NCBI GenBank assembly: GCA_017512365.1
Contig: JAFWGQ010000049.1
Location: 1-64,000, forward strand
Length of the DNA stretch: 64,000 nt
Direction of reading: 5' to 3'
Origin: Mogibacterium sp.
GTDB taxonomy: Bacteria; Bacillota; Clostridia; Peptostreptococcales; Anaerovoracaceae
This document shows positions 15,880 to 24,393 of the stretch, piece by piece; within the stretch, counting starts at the first letter, position 1; every line of letters starts with the position of its first letter. The notes beneath the pieces were generated by a model. That model saw nothing but the letters and a program-made list of their open reading frames with translations, did not search any database and had not been told where the DNA came from. A program made the translations under genes and the position numbers.

Positions 15880-17205
15880 CTATACGTGAGTCAGCATGTA
15901 CCTGTAGTAGTCGACGGCAGGCACGAGCGTATCTGTATCGAGGCACTCGTTCACGCCGTGTATCGAATCCATCTGTTCCCCCGATATAAGGAAAGGCAGG
16001 AACCTGATGCACTGATCGCACAGACTGGAGAAGAATCTCGAATCAGAGCAGCCTGTCATGATGAAAGGCGCGCAGGCGTCGACGAAAGGCAGCGTAGCTG
16101 CAACAGCCTCCTCAACCAGTCTGAAGGCCCTGCCGTTATAGTCCGTGATACCCGACTCGAGACCCTGCTCCGTGATCTCTGTCTCAAGGCCGAACTTCCT
16201 TGCCGCCTTTGTTATCTCTTTCATCGAATCCGCCATGCCCTGGTGGTGGGAGCATCTCATGTCTCCGAGCACCCACGCTTCTCTCGGTATGACGTTGGGA
16301 GCTTCTCCTCCGCCCGTCATCGTGAATGCTATGGTCGTCGTGACCAGCGCGTTGGCTGTCGGACCGAACATCGGCAGCAGTGCTCCGAGAGGCTTTTTCA
16401 GTCTGCCGGCGTTCTCCATGACTTTGCCGGCCATGCCCATGTACGGCGCAAAGCGCCTCAGCATCTCGACCGTGGCCGGCGCGAGCTGCACATCGAAGAT
16501 ATGGTGCCTTTCGACATATGTGATGAATCCGGCGAGCCTCGCGACAGGCGTGTCTTTGCCCGGCGTGGATGAATGGCCTCCTTCGGATCTTGCGGTGAAC
16601 TTCATATTGACGATGCTCTTTTCACCCACTCCGATCATGGCGAACGTGCCCTTCGCCCCGCCTATCGGTTCATAAAGTATGTCTCCGCCCTCGTCGAAGA
16701 CCATCTCGGGACGTATGCCGCGTTCCCTGAGCCAGGCGGAGATATCGCCGGCGCCCTTTCCGTGGGTCTCTTCATTGCACGCCATCTCAAAGTATATCGT
16801 CCTTTCAGGCCTGAAGCCCTCCGCCGCGAGTTCCTCCGCGGCCTGCATCATGGCAAAGACGCCGCTTTTGTCATCGAGAGTTCCTCTGCCCCATATCTTT
16901 CCTTCGGCGATCTCGCCGCTGAAAGGCGGATACTTCCACTCTCCGGACGCCGGCACCACGTCGTAATGGTTCATGAAGAGCACCGGAGCGATGCTCTCGT
17001 CGCTTCCCTTCCATTCCATCAGAACGGATCCGTCAAAATCCCTTACCTCGCAGGCGTCCTTTATGTGCGGGAAGAGCTCCCACATCAGTTCGCGGAACTT
17101 CGCGAAGTTTTCAGGATCGCTTCCGTTGTTCGCATCCGACACCGTATCGATCCTTATCATCCTCTGAAACGCGCTTACATACCTGTCCTGTCTTTCCGTG
17201 CTCAT
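15880..17205 (-). CDS. M20 family metallopeptidase (carboxypeptidase S/PM20D1-like)
   Basis: 441-residue zinc-dependent peptidase or amidohydrolase. Metal ligands are visible in order: NHYDVVP (His), GRGTLDDKSG (bridging Asp), CNEETHG (catalytic Glu and metal Glu), the late Asp near VFDEGG, and a terminal His in SIHGVNE. I chose the ATG at 17205 with GGTGG 8 nt upstream; earlier in-frame ATG/GTG codons overlap the SEC-C gene and lack ribosome sites. It lies just before the YfcC carrier, so it probably hydrolyses a peptide or N-acyl amino acid that carrier brings in. Confidence 0.82.
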   Translation of the reverse strand: MSTERQDRYVSAFQRMIRIDTVSDANNGSDPENFAKFRELMWELFPHIKDACEVRDFDGSVLMEWKGSDESIAPVLFMNHYDVVPASGEWKYPPFSGEIAEGKIWGRGTLDDKSGVFAMMQAAEELAAEGFRPERTIYFEMACNEETHGKGAGDISAWLRERGIRPEMVFDEGGDILYEPIGGAKGTFAMIGVGEKSIVNMKFTARSEGGHSSTPGKDTPVARLAGFITYVERHHIFDVQLAPATVEMLRRFAPYMGMAGKVMENAGRLKKPLGALLPMFGPTANALVTTTIAFTMTGGGEAPNVIPREAWVLGDMRCSHHQGMADSMKEITKAARKFGLETEITEQGLESGITDYNGRAFRLVEEAVAATLPFVDACAPFIMTGCSDSRFFSSLCDQCIRFLPFLISGEQMDSIHGVNECLDTDTLVPAVDYYRYMLTHV

Positions 17206-17225
17206 GAATATCCACCCGCTTTTCG

Positions 17226-18179
17226 TCATGACGGCCTGCCGCAGCAGTTCTTGTATTTTTTCCCGCTCCCGCACGGGCAGGGATCGTTCCTGCCGATCTT
17301 GACGCGCCGGACGGGAGTTTCCTTCTTTTTGCCTCCCGCGCTTTTCAGCGCCATCAGCGCCGCCATCTCGTAAGAGTCATGTCCTCTGTTGTCCCTTATG
17401 CGGCACTCCCTGCTCATCTCCATGAAGAGCTCTATGAGCTTTACCTCCGCCTCATCGGACGGGAAGCTGAGACCCAGAGCATCGACCGCGTCGTTCACCC
17501 TGACATGGTTGTTGACCGCCTCGTACAGCTCGTGCACCTTCATGCCCGCCTCATCAGGGTCCATCCTGAAAGTCAGAGCTATGTATTCCTGCAGCTTCGC
17601 GTGCGACTCCCTGCTCAGAAGGCAGCCTTTCTCGTAAAGCTCCTCTATCTCTTCGCGCGCCGGGACATAGTACGGCGTATCGCCCTGGAGCTTCGTCTCC
17701 AGATACTTCCAGTAATCGTTCTTTTCGTAGCCGTTCAGCACGAGTCTCCCTTCCCTTTCGGCGAACCACTGGCTGTGCGCCGGGGTATCGCCGAACAGCT
17801 CCATGACCTCGTCCACGCCGGCGTTTACGTATCTTACGTTGAAGAGACTGCGCAGAGCCTCTCTGCTCATAACGCCGTAAAGGTATCTCGCCGCCTCGAG
17901 GCACTTGTACATCCAGTTGCGCTTCTGCCATCTGAGCTCGAGATCGTCGTTCCAGATCTCTGAGTAGGTCTCGCGTATCTTTTGCGGGATCATCACTTTG
18001 TCACCCGGCATCAGCATCACAAGATCGTCCTTTTCGAGAAGCTCCGCGATCAGCCTGTCCGTCCCGTCAGTCAGTATGGCTCCCGCCGGCCTGTCCAGCA
18101 GGAATCTGAAAAGCTGCATCTCGCTCTCGCCGAGCGCAGTCAGCCTGTCCTCAAACGCCTTCATGCTTTTATCACTCAT
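17226..18179 (-). CDS. SEC-C motif protein
   Basis: About 317 residues. The last 20 form a SEC-C zinc motif ([18 protein letters not shown]). The rest is mostly helical, without recognised catalytic motifs, and resembles the long helical SEC-C proteins of Clostridia with no known function. A GTG 20 codons upstream is open but lies only 8 nt from a -10 element, so I prefer the ATG at 18179; its ribosome site (GGGAG, 13 nt away) is weak. It is the first gene of the - strand block that continues with the M20 peptidase. Confidence 0.65.
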   Translation of the reverse strand: MSDKSMKAFEDRLTALGESEMQLFRFLLDRPAGAILTDGTDRLIAELLEKDDLVMLMPGDKVMIPQKIRETYSEIWNDDLELRWQKRNWMYKCLEAARYLYGVMSREALRSLFNVRYVNAGVDEVMELFGDTPAHSQWFAEREGRLVLNGYEKNDYWKYLETKLQGDTPYYVPAREEIEELYEKGCLLSRESHAKLQEYIALTFRMDPDEAGMKVHELYEAVNNHVRVNDAVDALGLSFPSDEAEVKLIELFMEMSRECRIRDNRGHDSYEMAALMALKSAGGKKKETPVRRVKIGRNDPCPCGSGKKYKNCCGRPS

Positions 18180-18239
18180 TCCGCGATGCTTCTCCCTGTG
18201 AATACTTCCGATCTCTTTTCTGAGACTACCAAAAAACAC

Positions 18240-18264
18240 TCATTGATAGTATAATGTATTCATT
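18240..18264. promoter_or_regulatory. Overlapping divergent -10 elements
   Basis: + strand TATAAT at 18250-18255 sits 9 nt before the ATG of the + strand gene. On the - strand TATACT occupies nearly the same bases and points to the SEC-C gene. No convincing -35 is seen for either. The two -10 boxes overlap, so the transcripts would compete. Confidence 0.45.
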
Positions 18265-19152
18265 ATGAAAATGACAGAAATACTGGAAAAAGACAAAGAG
18301 AATCTCCTTACCGGGATAGCCGGAGCGGGTTCAGCCGAAGCCGCGGTCCCTGTTCTCGAAAAGGAGGTCGACAAGCTTCTTCTCATGCACAACGACGCTG
18401 CTGAGAGCGACGCCGAGCGCGATGCTGCCGCGCACATCATGCAGGCCGTACGCCTGTCTCTGCCGATGATCGATTCCATCGGCTACACGAAAGTGTGGGA
18501 GCGCGGCAAAAACAGATCCCCCGAAGAAGAAGGAGGCGGGCTCTCGGTCACCTCGATAATAATGCTTCTGGGCGGCGTCGTGCTCATCGTGTACGGTCTC
18601 TTCCCTCTCATCATGACGGGACTTGATCAGACAAGATCCGACGACATGGCGGCCTTCGTAGTGAAATGCGGCTCCATACTCATGGGCATGATCTTCCTGT
18701 ATCTTTCAGGATCGGTCTACGGCAGGCCGAAAAGCAGAGCAAAGAAGGAATATCAGGTCGAGATGCGCGTGGATCCCGAACGCATCTTCCGCTGCTTCAG
18801 GTCAGTGATCATTTCCGTCGATCAGAGCCTCGATGAGGTCAGGCTCGCTGAGAAGCAGAGCAGACGCGAACAGGCCGGGCTCATAGACGGAAGGGCTGCG
18901 ACAGGACCTGAGCTGGATCTCTTCTCGGATCTGCTCGCGGCGTCCTACAGCGGGGATCCGGAATACGCCCTCGAAAAGATCGAAGCGATAAAATACTACC
19001 TGCACAAGCAGCAGATAGAGGTAGTCGATTACAGCCCTGAAACGAAGGACTGGTTCGACCTCATGCCGGGCAAAAAGAAAGGTACCATCAGACCTGCCAT
19101 GACGGCGAACGGCGCCCTTCTCAGAAAAGGCCTCGCTTCAAGCGGAAAATAA
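18265..19152 (+). CDS. Two-TM protein of an Hsp70-like/GH25 cassette
   Basis: 295 residues, family not recognised. Residues 1-90 are helical and charged, 94-115 and 132-152 are two membrane helices, and the rest is a soluble helical domain ending in WFDLMPGKKKGTIRPAMTANGALLRKGLAS. That C-terminal block is reminiscent of short motifs in proteins encoded beside Hsp70-like ATPases (nucleotide-exchange-type partners), but this is an impression. No ribosome binding site precedes the ATG. Spacing from the TATAAT suggests a very short or absent leader. The next gene follows 41 nt later with its own AAAGGTGG. Confidence 0.65.
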   Translation: MKMTEILEKDKENLLTGIAGAGSAEAAVPVLEKEVDKLLLMHNDAAESDAERDAAAHIMQAVRLSLPMIDSIGYTKVWERGKNRSPEEEGGGLSVTSIIMLLGGVVLIVYGLFPLIMTGLDQTRSDDMAAFVVKCGSILMGMIFLYLSGSVYGRPKSRAKKEYQVEMRVDPERIFRCFRSVIISVDQSLDEVRLAEKQSRREQAGLIDGRAATGPELDLFSDLLAASYSGDPEYALEKIEAIKYYLHKQQIEVVDYSPETKDWFDLMPGKKKGTIRPAMTANGALLRKGLASSGK

Positions 19153-19193
19153 AAACACTTGCCTGATTATTACCGAAAGGTGGATAAGCCATA

Positions 19194-21107
19194 ATGGATC
19201 GTTTTTTCGGATTCGACCTTGGTGACGCCGAGAGCGCCATCTCAAGACTTGTAAAAGAAGAACAGAATACACCGGAGATGCTCACCGTCGTAGGCGAGCA
19301 GAGCTTCATCACCGCATACGCTCAGCTGCAGAACGGGGATCTCATCATCGGCGAGAAGGCCTGCTATGCAGACAACGCGGTAAAGAGAAAACTCCGTTTC
19401 AAGAGCCGCTTCCTGACCGACAGATCGAGCGAAGCGGACGTCAGGAGCTTTGCCGCGGGAGTGCTCGGAGAGCTCTACGGCAGCGGAGAACTCGTCAAGA
19501 ACGAGAACTGCAGCTTTTACATCGGCTGCCCTGCCGGATGGGACAGGAACACCCGCGAGCGCTACAGAGAGATATTCGAGAAAGCCGGGTATCCCCCTTC
19601 AAGGATAATCTCCGAATCGCGCGCGGCCATGGTGAGCGCGTGCCAGTCCAAGCACCTTCAGGTCGGAGTGGACATACTGTCCAGGCCTGTGCTCGTGATA
19701 GACATAGGCTCATCGACGACCGACTTCGCCTACATCATGGGCGGCAAGGAGGTCGAGATGAGGACAGGCGGCGAAGTGGTCCTCGGCGGCGGCCTGATGG
19801 ACGAGATACTGCTCGAGGAATCGGTCGCGTCTGCAGGTCTCATGAAAAAGAAGATACAGTCGGTGTTCGAAAAGAGCGAGCCGTGGAGGACGTACGCGGA
19901 GTTCGCGGCCAGAAGGCTCAAGGAAAAATACTATTCCGACGAGGAATACTGGAGCACGCATGACTGCTATGAGAGCATAGTCCTCCACTACGATCTTCCT
20001 GTCAAGCTCACTCTGAGGATGGACAGAAAGACCGCCGACAGGCTGGTCAACAAAAAGATAGACAAGCTGGGCAGACGCTCATGGAAGGATGTCTTCATCT
20101 CATCTCTCAAGGATGTGCAGAAGAGCATCACCGGAGCGCAGCCTGAGCTCATTTTCCTTACCGGCGGAGTGAGCAAGCTCCCTGCGATACGCGACTGGTG
20201 CAGCAGCGTGTTCAGGGATTCCATCGTCATATCGGCTACGGATCCTGAGTTCTCCGTATCCAAGGGTCTCTCCTACTGCGGACGCATAGACGAGGATCTT
20301 TCGGAATTCAGGGCTGAGCTCGACGAGCTTATCGCATCCACGGCCATCGAGGATATCGTCAGCAAGCACATCCCTTCGCTTTACAGGAAAGCTGTCGATA
20401 CGCTGGTCGATCCTATCGTAAAGAAGGTCGCCGTCCCTGTGTTCGACAGATGGAGGAATGGCGAGATCGCAAGACTCGGCGACACTGACGAGATACTTCA
20501 GAACGAGGTGGAGCATTTCATCAGGACGGACGAAGCGAGAGAGCTTCTTGCCGGTCCTATCACCGACTGGCTCAAGCCTGTGGTCGAAGAGCTCGAAGGC
20601 CTGACTGTCCCTGTCTGCCTCAGGCACAGGGTGCCGTACACGGCTCTGAGCCTCAAGTCGTATCTGAACGCTTCGGACATAGACATCAAGGTCGACGCAA
20701 AGAACATATTCGCTGTCGATGAGCTTACTTTCCTGATCGATTCCATAGTCACGGCTCTGGTCGCCCTCCTGATAGCGGCCATCGACGTGATCCCGTTCAT
20801 GGCGGGTCCCGAGGGCGTGCTGATCGGCATAGTCGCTTCTGTAGTCGTGCTCTTCCTCGGCAAGGACAAGATGCAGGAGACTATGCTCACCGCGGACATA
20901 CCCAAGGCGATGAGGAAGCTCATCCCTAAGGGCGCGTTCAGTTCGCGCACCGACAGCATCAGCGCGGACATCAAGGAATCCTTCTACGAGACTCTAGACA
21001 AGGAAAAGAGCGACGAGATCAGAGAGCGCATGGTAGCCGAGATAAGCGGACAGATCGAGACCACGCTCATACACATGGCAGAAGTCGTGGAGATACCGCT
21101 GGGATAG
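19194..21107 (+). CDS. Hsp70-like (actin-fold) ATPase with C-terminal membrane hairpin
   Basis: 637 residues. The N-terminal ~370 form an Hsp70/actin-type ATPase: phosphate-1 FFGFDLGDAESA (4-15), phosphate-2 VLVIDIGSSTTDFAYI (166-181) and adenosine motif FLTGGVSKLPAI (321-332). Instead of a DnaK substrate domain, residues 370-500 are helical. Residues 511-535 and 539-555 form two adjacent hydrophobic segments, followed by a helical tail. So it is probably a membrane-embedded chaperone-like ATPase, not DnaK or MreB. AAAGGTGG lies 10 nt before the ATG. Flanked by a two-TM protein and a membrane-anchored lysozyme on the same strand with short gaps, it probably belongs to one functional unit. No characterised homologue is known to me. 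Confidence 0.75.
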   Translation: MDRFFGFDLGDAESAISRLVKEEQNTPEMLTVVGEQSFITAYAQLQNGDLIIGEKACYADNAVKRKLRFKSRFLTDRSSEADVRSFAAGVLGELYGSGELVKNENCSFYIGCPAGWDRNTRERYREIFEKAGYPPSRIISESRAAMVSACQSKHLQVGVDILSRPVLVIDIGSSTTDFAYIMGGKEVEMRTGGEVVLGGGLMDEILLEESVASAGLMKKKIQSVFEKSEPWRTYAEFAARRLKEKYYSDEEYWSTHDCYESIVLHYDLPVKLTLRMDRKTADRLVNKKIDKLGRRSWKDVFISSLKDVQKSITGAQPELIFLTGGVSKLPAIRDWCSSVFRDSIVISATDPEFSVSKGLSYCGRIDEDLSEFRAELDELIASTAIEDIVSKHIPSLYRKAVDTLVDPIVKKVAVPVFDRWRNGEIARLGDTDEILQNEVEHFIRTDEARELLAGPITDWLKPVVEELEGLTVPVCLRHRVPYTALSLKSYLNASDIDIKVDAKNIFAVDELTFLIDSIVTALVALLIAAIDVIPFMAGPEGVLIGIVASVVVLFLGKDKMQETMLTADIPKAMRKLIPKGAFSSRTDSISADIKESFYETLDKEKSDEIRERMVAEISGQIETTLIHMAEVVEIPLG

Positions 21108-21119
21108 CAAAGGGGTGCA

Positions 21120-22397
21120 ATGAGACAGGGCAGAGCTGCAAGAAACGCTGAAACTTATAAGGAAGACAATAAAAGCAGTACTATGAAGGTGCTGCTTTTG
21201 GTTATTGTCATACTTGCGCTTGCCGCGGCAGGCGCTCTCGCATACATGTACAGGAGCGCAAAGCGTTCGATCTCGCTGGACCTGAGCGACAACGGCTTTA
21301 CCGTCGAGTTCGGCGACAGGCTCGCCGCCATGGACTATGTGGCGGGCGCAAGCGGCGAAGTCACACCTTCTGAAAAGATGCTCGACACCGGATCGCTTGG
21401 CGAAAAGGAGATCGTATATACCGTCACGAAGCCGATACTCGGAGGCCTTCTGAAGCCTTCGGGCGAGTACGTCATGAACTACAGCGTGGCGGATACCCGG
21501 AGTCCGCTTACGTTCTGGAGCGGCGACGGCACTGTCATCATGAAGGGAGAAAAATTCGACCTCAGGCATGTCATAGGGTACGGCGACAACGCGGACCGCG
21601 ATCCGAAGGTCGAATGCAAAGGCAGCGTCGACACGGACAAAGCCGGCGACTACCCTCTCCATGTCACGGTCACGGATGCTTCAGGCAACAGCACAGAGTG
21701 GGACCTGACTGTCACGGTTGCCGAAGAGGCGCCGGTATACGATAGCGACAGCGATGATGACGAAGGCATTGAGTTCGCGGATTTCGTGAAGGCATACAGG
21801 GGCGACGGCCGGTCATTCGGCATAGACGTTTCCTCGTGGCAGGATGAGATCGACTTCGAGGCCGTAAAAAAGGCTGGCTGCGAATTCGTCATCATCAGGA
21901 TAGGCTTTTCTTCCGGAGACGGGACCGTAGCCACGCCTGACAACAGGTTCAGCGAGAACCTCAAAAACGCAAAGGCAGCGGGGCTCAAAGTCGGAGTATA
22001 CATATACAGCTATGACAGGAACGAGAGCATGGTGCGCGGCACGGCCAGATGGGTCCTTCAGAAGCTGAAGCACGAAGAGCTTGATCTGCCTGTGGCCTTT
22101 GACTGGGAGGAGTTCGGACAGTTCCAGACATACAAGATGAATTTCCTGGATCTGAACAGCATGTATGACGCCTTCGCGGATGAGATCTCCAAAGGCGGAT
22201 ATGACTGCATGCTCTACAGCAGCAAAAACTATCTCGAGGATGTGTGGGAGGACACCGACAAAAGGCCGGTGTGGCTCGCCCACTATACCGACAGCACGGA
22301 TTACGAAGGTCCGTACATGATATGGCAGGCCAGCAGCACCGGCCGGATCAGCGGCATCAAAGGCGATGTCGATCTGGATATTATGTATGAGAAATGA
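21120..22397 (+). CDS. Membrane-anchored GH25 lysozyme-like hydrolase
   Basis: 425 residues. A short cytosolic N-terminus is followed by one membrane helix (24-44), an extracellular region, a beta-sandwich (Ig/DUF5011-like) around 125-202, an acidic linker, and a GH25 domain from ~232 to the end. Catalytic features are present: GIDVSSWQ (Asp236), AFDWEEF (Asp328, Glu330), WLAHY and the closing GDVDLDIMY. It should cleave the MurNAc-GlcNAc glycan bond outside the cell while tethered. AAGGGGTGC precedes the ATG 12 nt after the Hsp70-like stop, so the genes are probably coupled. Its stop is 8 nt from the convergent deaminase gene. Confidence 0.88.
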   Translation: MRQGRAARNAETYKEDNKSSTMKVLLLVIVILALAAAGALAYMYRSAKRSISLDLSDNGFTVEFGDRLAAMDYVAGASGEVTPSEKMLDTGSLGEKEIVYTVTKPILGGLLKPSGEYVMNYSVADTRSPLTFWSGDGTVIMKGEKFDLRHVIGYGDNADRDPKVECKGSVDTDKAGDYPLHVTVTDASGNSTEWDLTVTVAEEAPVYDSDSDDDEGIEFADFVKAYRGDGRSFGIDVSSWQDEIDFEAVKKAGCEFVIIRIGFSSGDGTVATPDNRFSENLKNAKAAGLKVGVYIYSYDRNESMVRGTARWVLQKLKHEELDLPVAFDWEEFGQFQTYKMNFLDLNSMYDAFADEISKGGYDCMLYSSKNYLEDVWEDTDKRPVWLAHYTDSTDYEGPYMIWQASSTGRISGIKGDVDLDIMYEK

Positions 22398-22405
22398 ATC
22401 CGGTC

Positions 22406-23767
22406 CTAAACGGCACCGTCAAGATATCTTTTGAGCTCTCTGTCTGAATCGGCAGCGAGCTTTTCTTCATCTGCTCCGCATATCCTTCCGTGCTCGACAG
22501 TGACCTCTCCGTCTATGACAGTGTAGTCGACGGCGCCTCTCACGCCGACTGTGCCGAGCACCGACGCAGGGTCGTAGCATGCTCCGGTGAGCTCTGTGCG
22601 TCCGGAGTCGATCAGGAAGAAGTCCGCGCACTTGCCGGTCTCGATCGAGCCGATCTCCTTGTCCCTTCCGAGAAGGCGCGCAGAACCGATCGTCGCCATC
22701 CTCAGGATGTCGTAGCCTGTAGGGGCGTCCTTGCTCGAATTGAGTCTGTGCAGCAGGAAGGCCACTCGGATCTCTTCGAGCAGATCCGAACCGTCATTCG
22801 ACGCGGATCCGTCCACCCCGAGACCCACAGGTATACCCATGTGGAGCATCTCAGGGATGCGGGCTATGCCTGATGAAAGCTTCATGTTCGAGATCGGGCA
22901 GTGACATACGCCTGTGCCTGTCTCGGCCAGCCGCGCCAGTTCCGCATCGTTGAAGTGTATGCCGTGCGCATACCAGACATCGTCGCCTATCCAGCCCACT
23001 TTTTCCATGTACTCGAGAGGTCTGACGCCCTCGCGGGCGATCATGTAATCCTCCTCGTCCTTTGTCTCGCAGAGGTGTGTATGGAGCCTGACGCCCTTCT
23101 CTCTTGCGAGCTTTGCGGACTCAACAAGCAGTTCCTCGGATACTGAGAACGGCGAGCACGGAGCCAGAGCTATGCGCCTCTTTGAGCGGAAGGATGTATC
23201 GTGATACTTGTCGATCAGATCTATGCTGTCCTTCATGATCTCGTCGACCGTCTGGACCACGCTGTCAGGAGGGAGTCCCCCGTCCTTTACGGAAAGATCC
23301 ATCGATCCTCTCGAGAAGTGCATCCTCACGCCGAGTTTGTCAGCAGCTGCCGCCTGGGCGCCGATCAGGTCTCCGGCGCCGGCCGGGAACACGTAGTGAT
23401 GATCGAAGACCGTAGTGCAGCCGTTCTTCATCAGCTCGCCCATGCCTGTCAGCGATGACAGATATATCGTGTCCTCGTTGAGGTTCTTCCAGATCTCGTA
23501 GAGAGTCTTGAGCCAGTCGAAGAGCTCCATGTTCTGGACCTTCGGGAGGTTGCGCGAGAACACCTGGTAAAGGTGGTGATGCGCGTTCACGAGGCCCGGA
23601 TAGCAGAGCATGCCCTTTCCGTCTATTACGGTATCCGCGTCGCGCTTTTCAGGGCCTATGTATTTGATAAGCCCGTCCTCGCAATACAGATTCACATCCT
23701 CATAGACCGTGTTCTTCATGTCGCACGATACGATCGCGCGTATGTCGTTAACTGCCAGTGTACTCAT
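22406..23767 (-). CDS. 8-oxoguanine deaminase-like amidohydrolase
   Basis: 453-residue metal-dependent hydrolase of the TRZ/ATZ group. Metal ligands: NAHHHLYQ (HxH), HTHLCETKDEE, GIHFND and the Asp in GVDGSASND. The NAHHHLYQ and VDGSASND blocks match the 8-oxoguanine deaminase branch (8-oxoguanine to uric acid) better than guanine deaminase or SsnA. AAAGGA lies 8 nt before the ATG. It follows xpt by 33 nt and ygeY lies one gene further up, so the three are probably one purine-salvage/degradation transcript read from the ygeY promoter. A broader aminohydrolase specificity is possible. Confidence 0.8.
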   Translation of the reverse strand: MSTLAVNDIRAIVSCDMKNTVYEDVNLYCEDGLIKYIGPEKRDADTVIDGKGMLCYPGLVNAHHHLYQVFSRNLPKVQNMELFDWLKTLYEIWKNLNEDTIYLSSLTGMGELMKNGCTTVFDHHYVFPAGAGDLIGAQAAAADKLGVRMHFSRGSMDLSVKDGGLPPDSVVQTVDEIMKDSIDLIDKYHDTSFRSKRRIALAPCSPFSVSEELLVESAKLAREKGVRLHTHLCETKDEEDYMIAREGVRPLEYMEKVGWIGDDVWYAHGIHFNDAELARLAETGTGVCHCPISNMKLSSGIARIPEMLHMGIPVGLGVDGSASNDGSDLLEEIRVAFLLHRLNSSKDAPTGYDILRMATIGSARLLGRDKEIGSIETGKCADFFLIDSGRTELTGACYDPASVLGTVGVRGAVDYTVIDGEVTVEHGRICGADEEKLAADSDRELKRYLDGAV

Positions 23768-23800
23768 GTTATCAGTCCTTTCCCGATCACCCGCGCAGGA

Positions 23801-24376
23801 TCAGTCCCTGCGGAATGTGATCTCGCTGTCTGTCATCTCGTCTACTATGGCGAGCGACTCCACTCTGTAGCCCTTCGCCCTGAGGCTGTCGCCTCCCATC
23901 TGGAAGCCTTTTTCTATCGCGGCGACGCAGCCGACTACCGTCGCTCCCGCCTGTCCCACGATGTTTATGAGGCCGTTGAGAGCGCTGCCGTGAGCCAGGA
24001 AGTCATCTACTATCAGGATGCGGTCGTCCGGAGATATGTATTCCTTTGTCACTACGACATTGTTCGTATCGCCGTGCGTGAACGACTTCACCGGAGTCGT
24101 GTAGCAGTCGCCGGAGATGTTCGAAGACTTGTTTTTCTTGGCGTATACGACCGGCACTCCCATGGCGAATCCGGCGGATATCGCGATCGGGATGCCCGAT
24201 GATTCGATCGTAAGGATCTTGCTGATCTCATCGTCTCCGAAAAGATCAGCTATCTCCTCACCTATCTCCTTCATGAATACCGTATCCACCTGCTGGTTGA
24301 GAAAGCTGCCCACCTTGAGCACTCCGCCCGGAAGTATGGTCGCCTCAGCCAGTATCTTTTCCTCCATCTTTTTCAT
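23801..24376 (-). CDS. xpt: Xanthine phosphoribosyltransferase
   Basis: 191-residue type I phosphoribosyltransferase that turns xanthine plus PRPP into XMP. It has ILTIESSGIPIAIS, VVYAKKNKSSN, the flexible-loop region, and the PRPP motif ILIVDDFLAHGSAL (about residues 119-132). Size and motifs match Bacillus Xpt. GAGGAG precedes the ATG. It sits 17 nt after ygeY. Unlike many xpt genes it has no room for a purine riboswitch in front and depends on the upstream promoter. Confidence 0.93.
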   Translation of the reverse strand: MKKMEEKILAEATILPGGVLKVGSFLNQQVDTVFMKEIGEEIADLFGDDEISKILTIESSGIPIAISAGFAMGVPVVYAKKNKSSNISGDCYTTPVKSFTHGDTNNVVVTKEYISPDDRILIVDDFLAHGSALNGLINIVGQAGATVVGCVAAIEKGFQMGGDSLRAKGYRVESLAIVDEMTDSEITFRRD

Positions 24377-24393
24377 GAAGTCTCCTCGCTTTG

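Noticed and set aside
24377-24393. Purine riboswitch in front of xpt
   Set aside because: Only 17 nt separate ygeY and xpt, which is too short; expression must come from the ygeY promoter.
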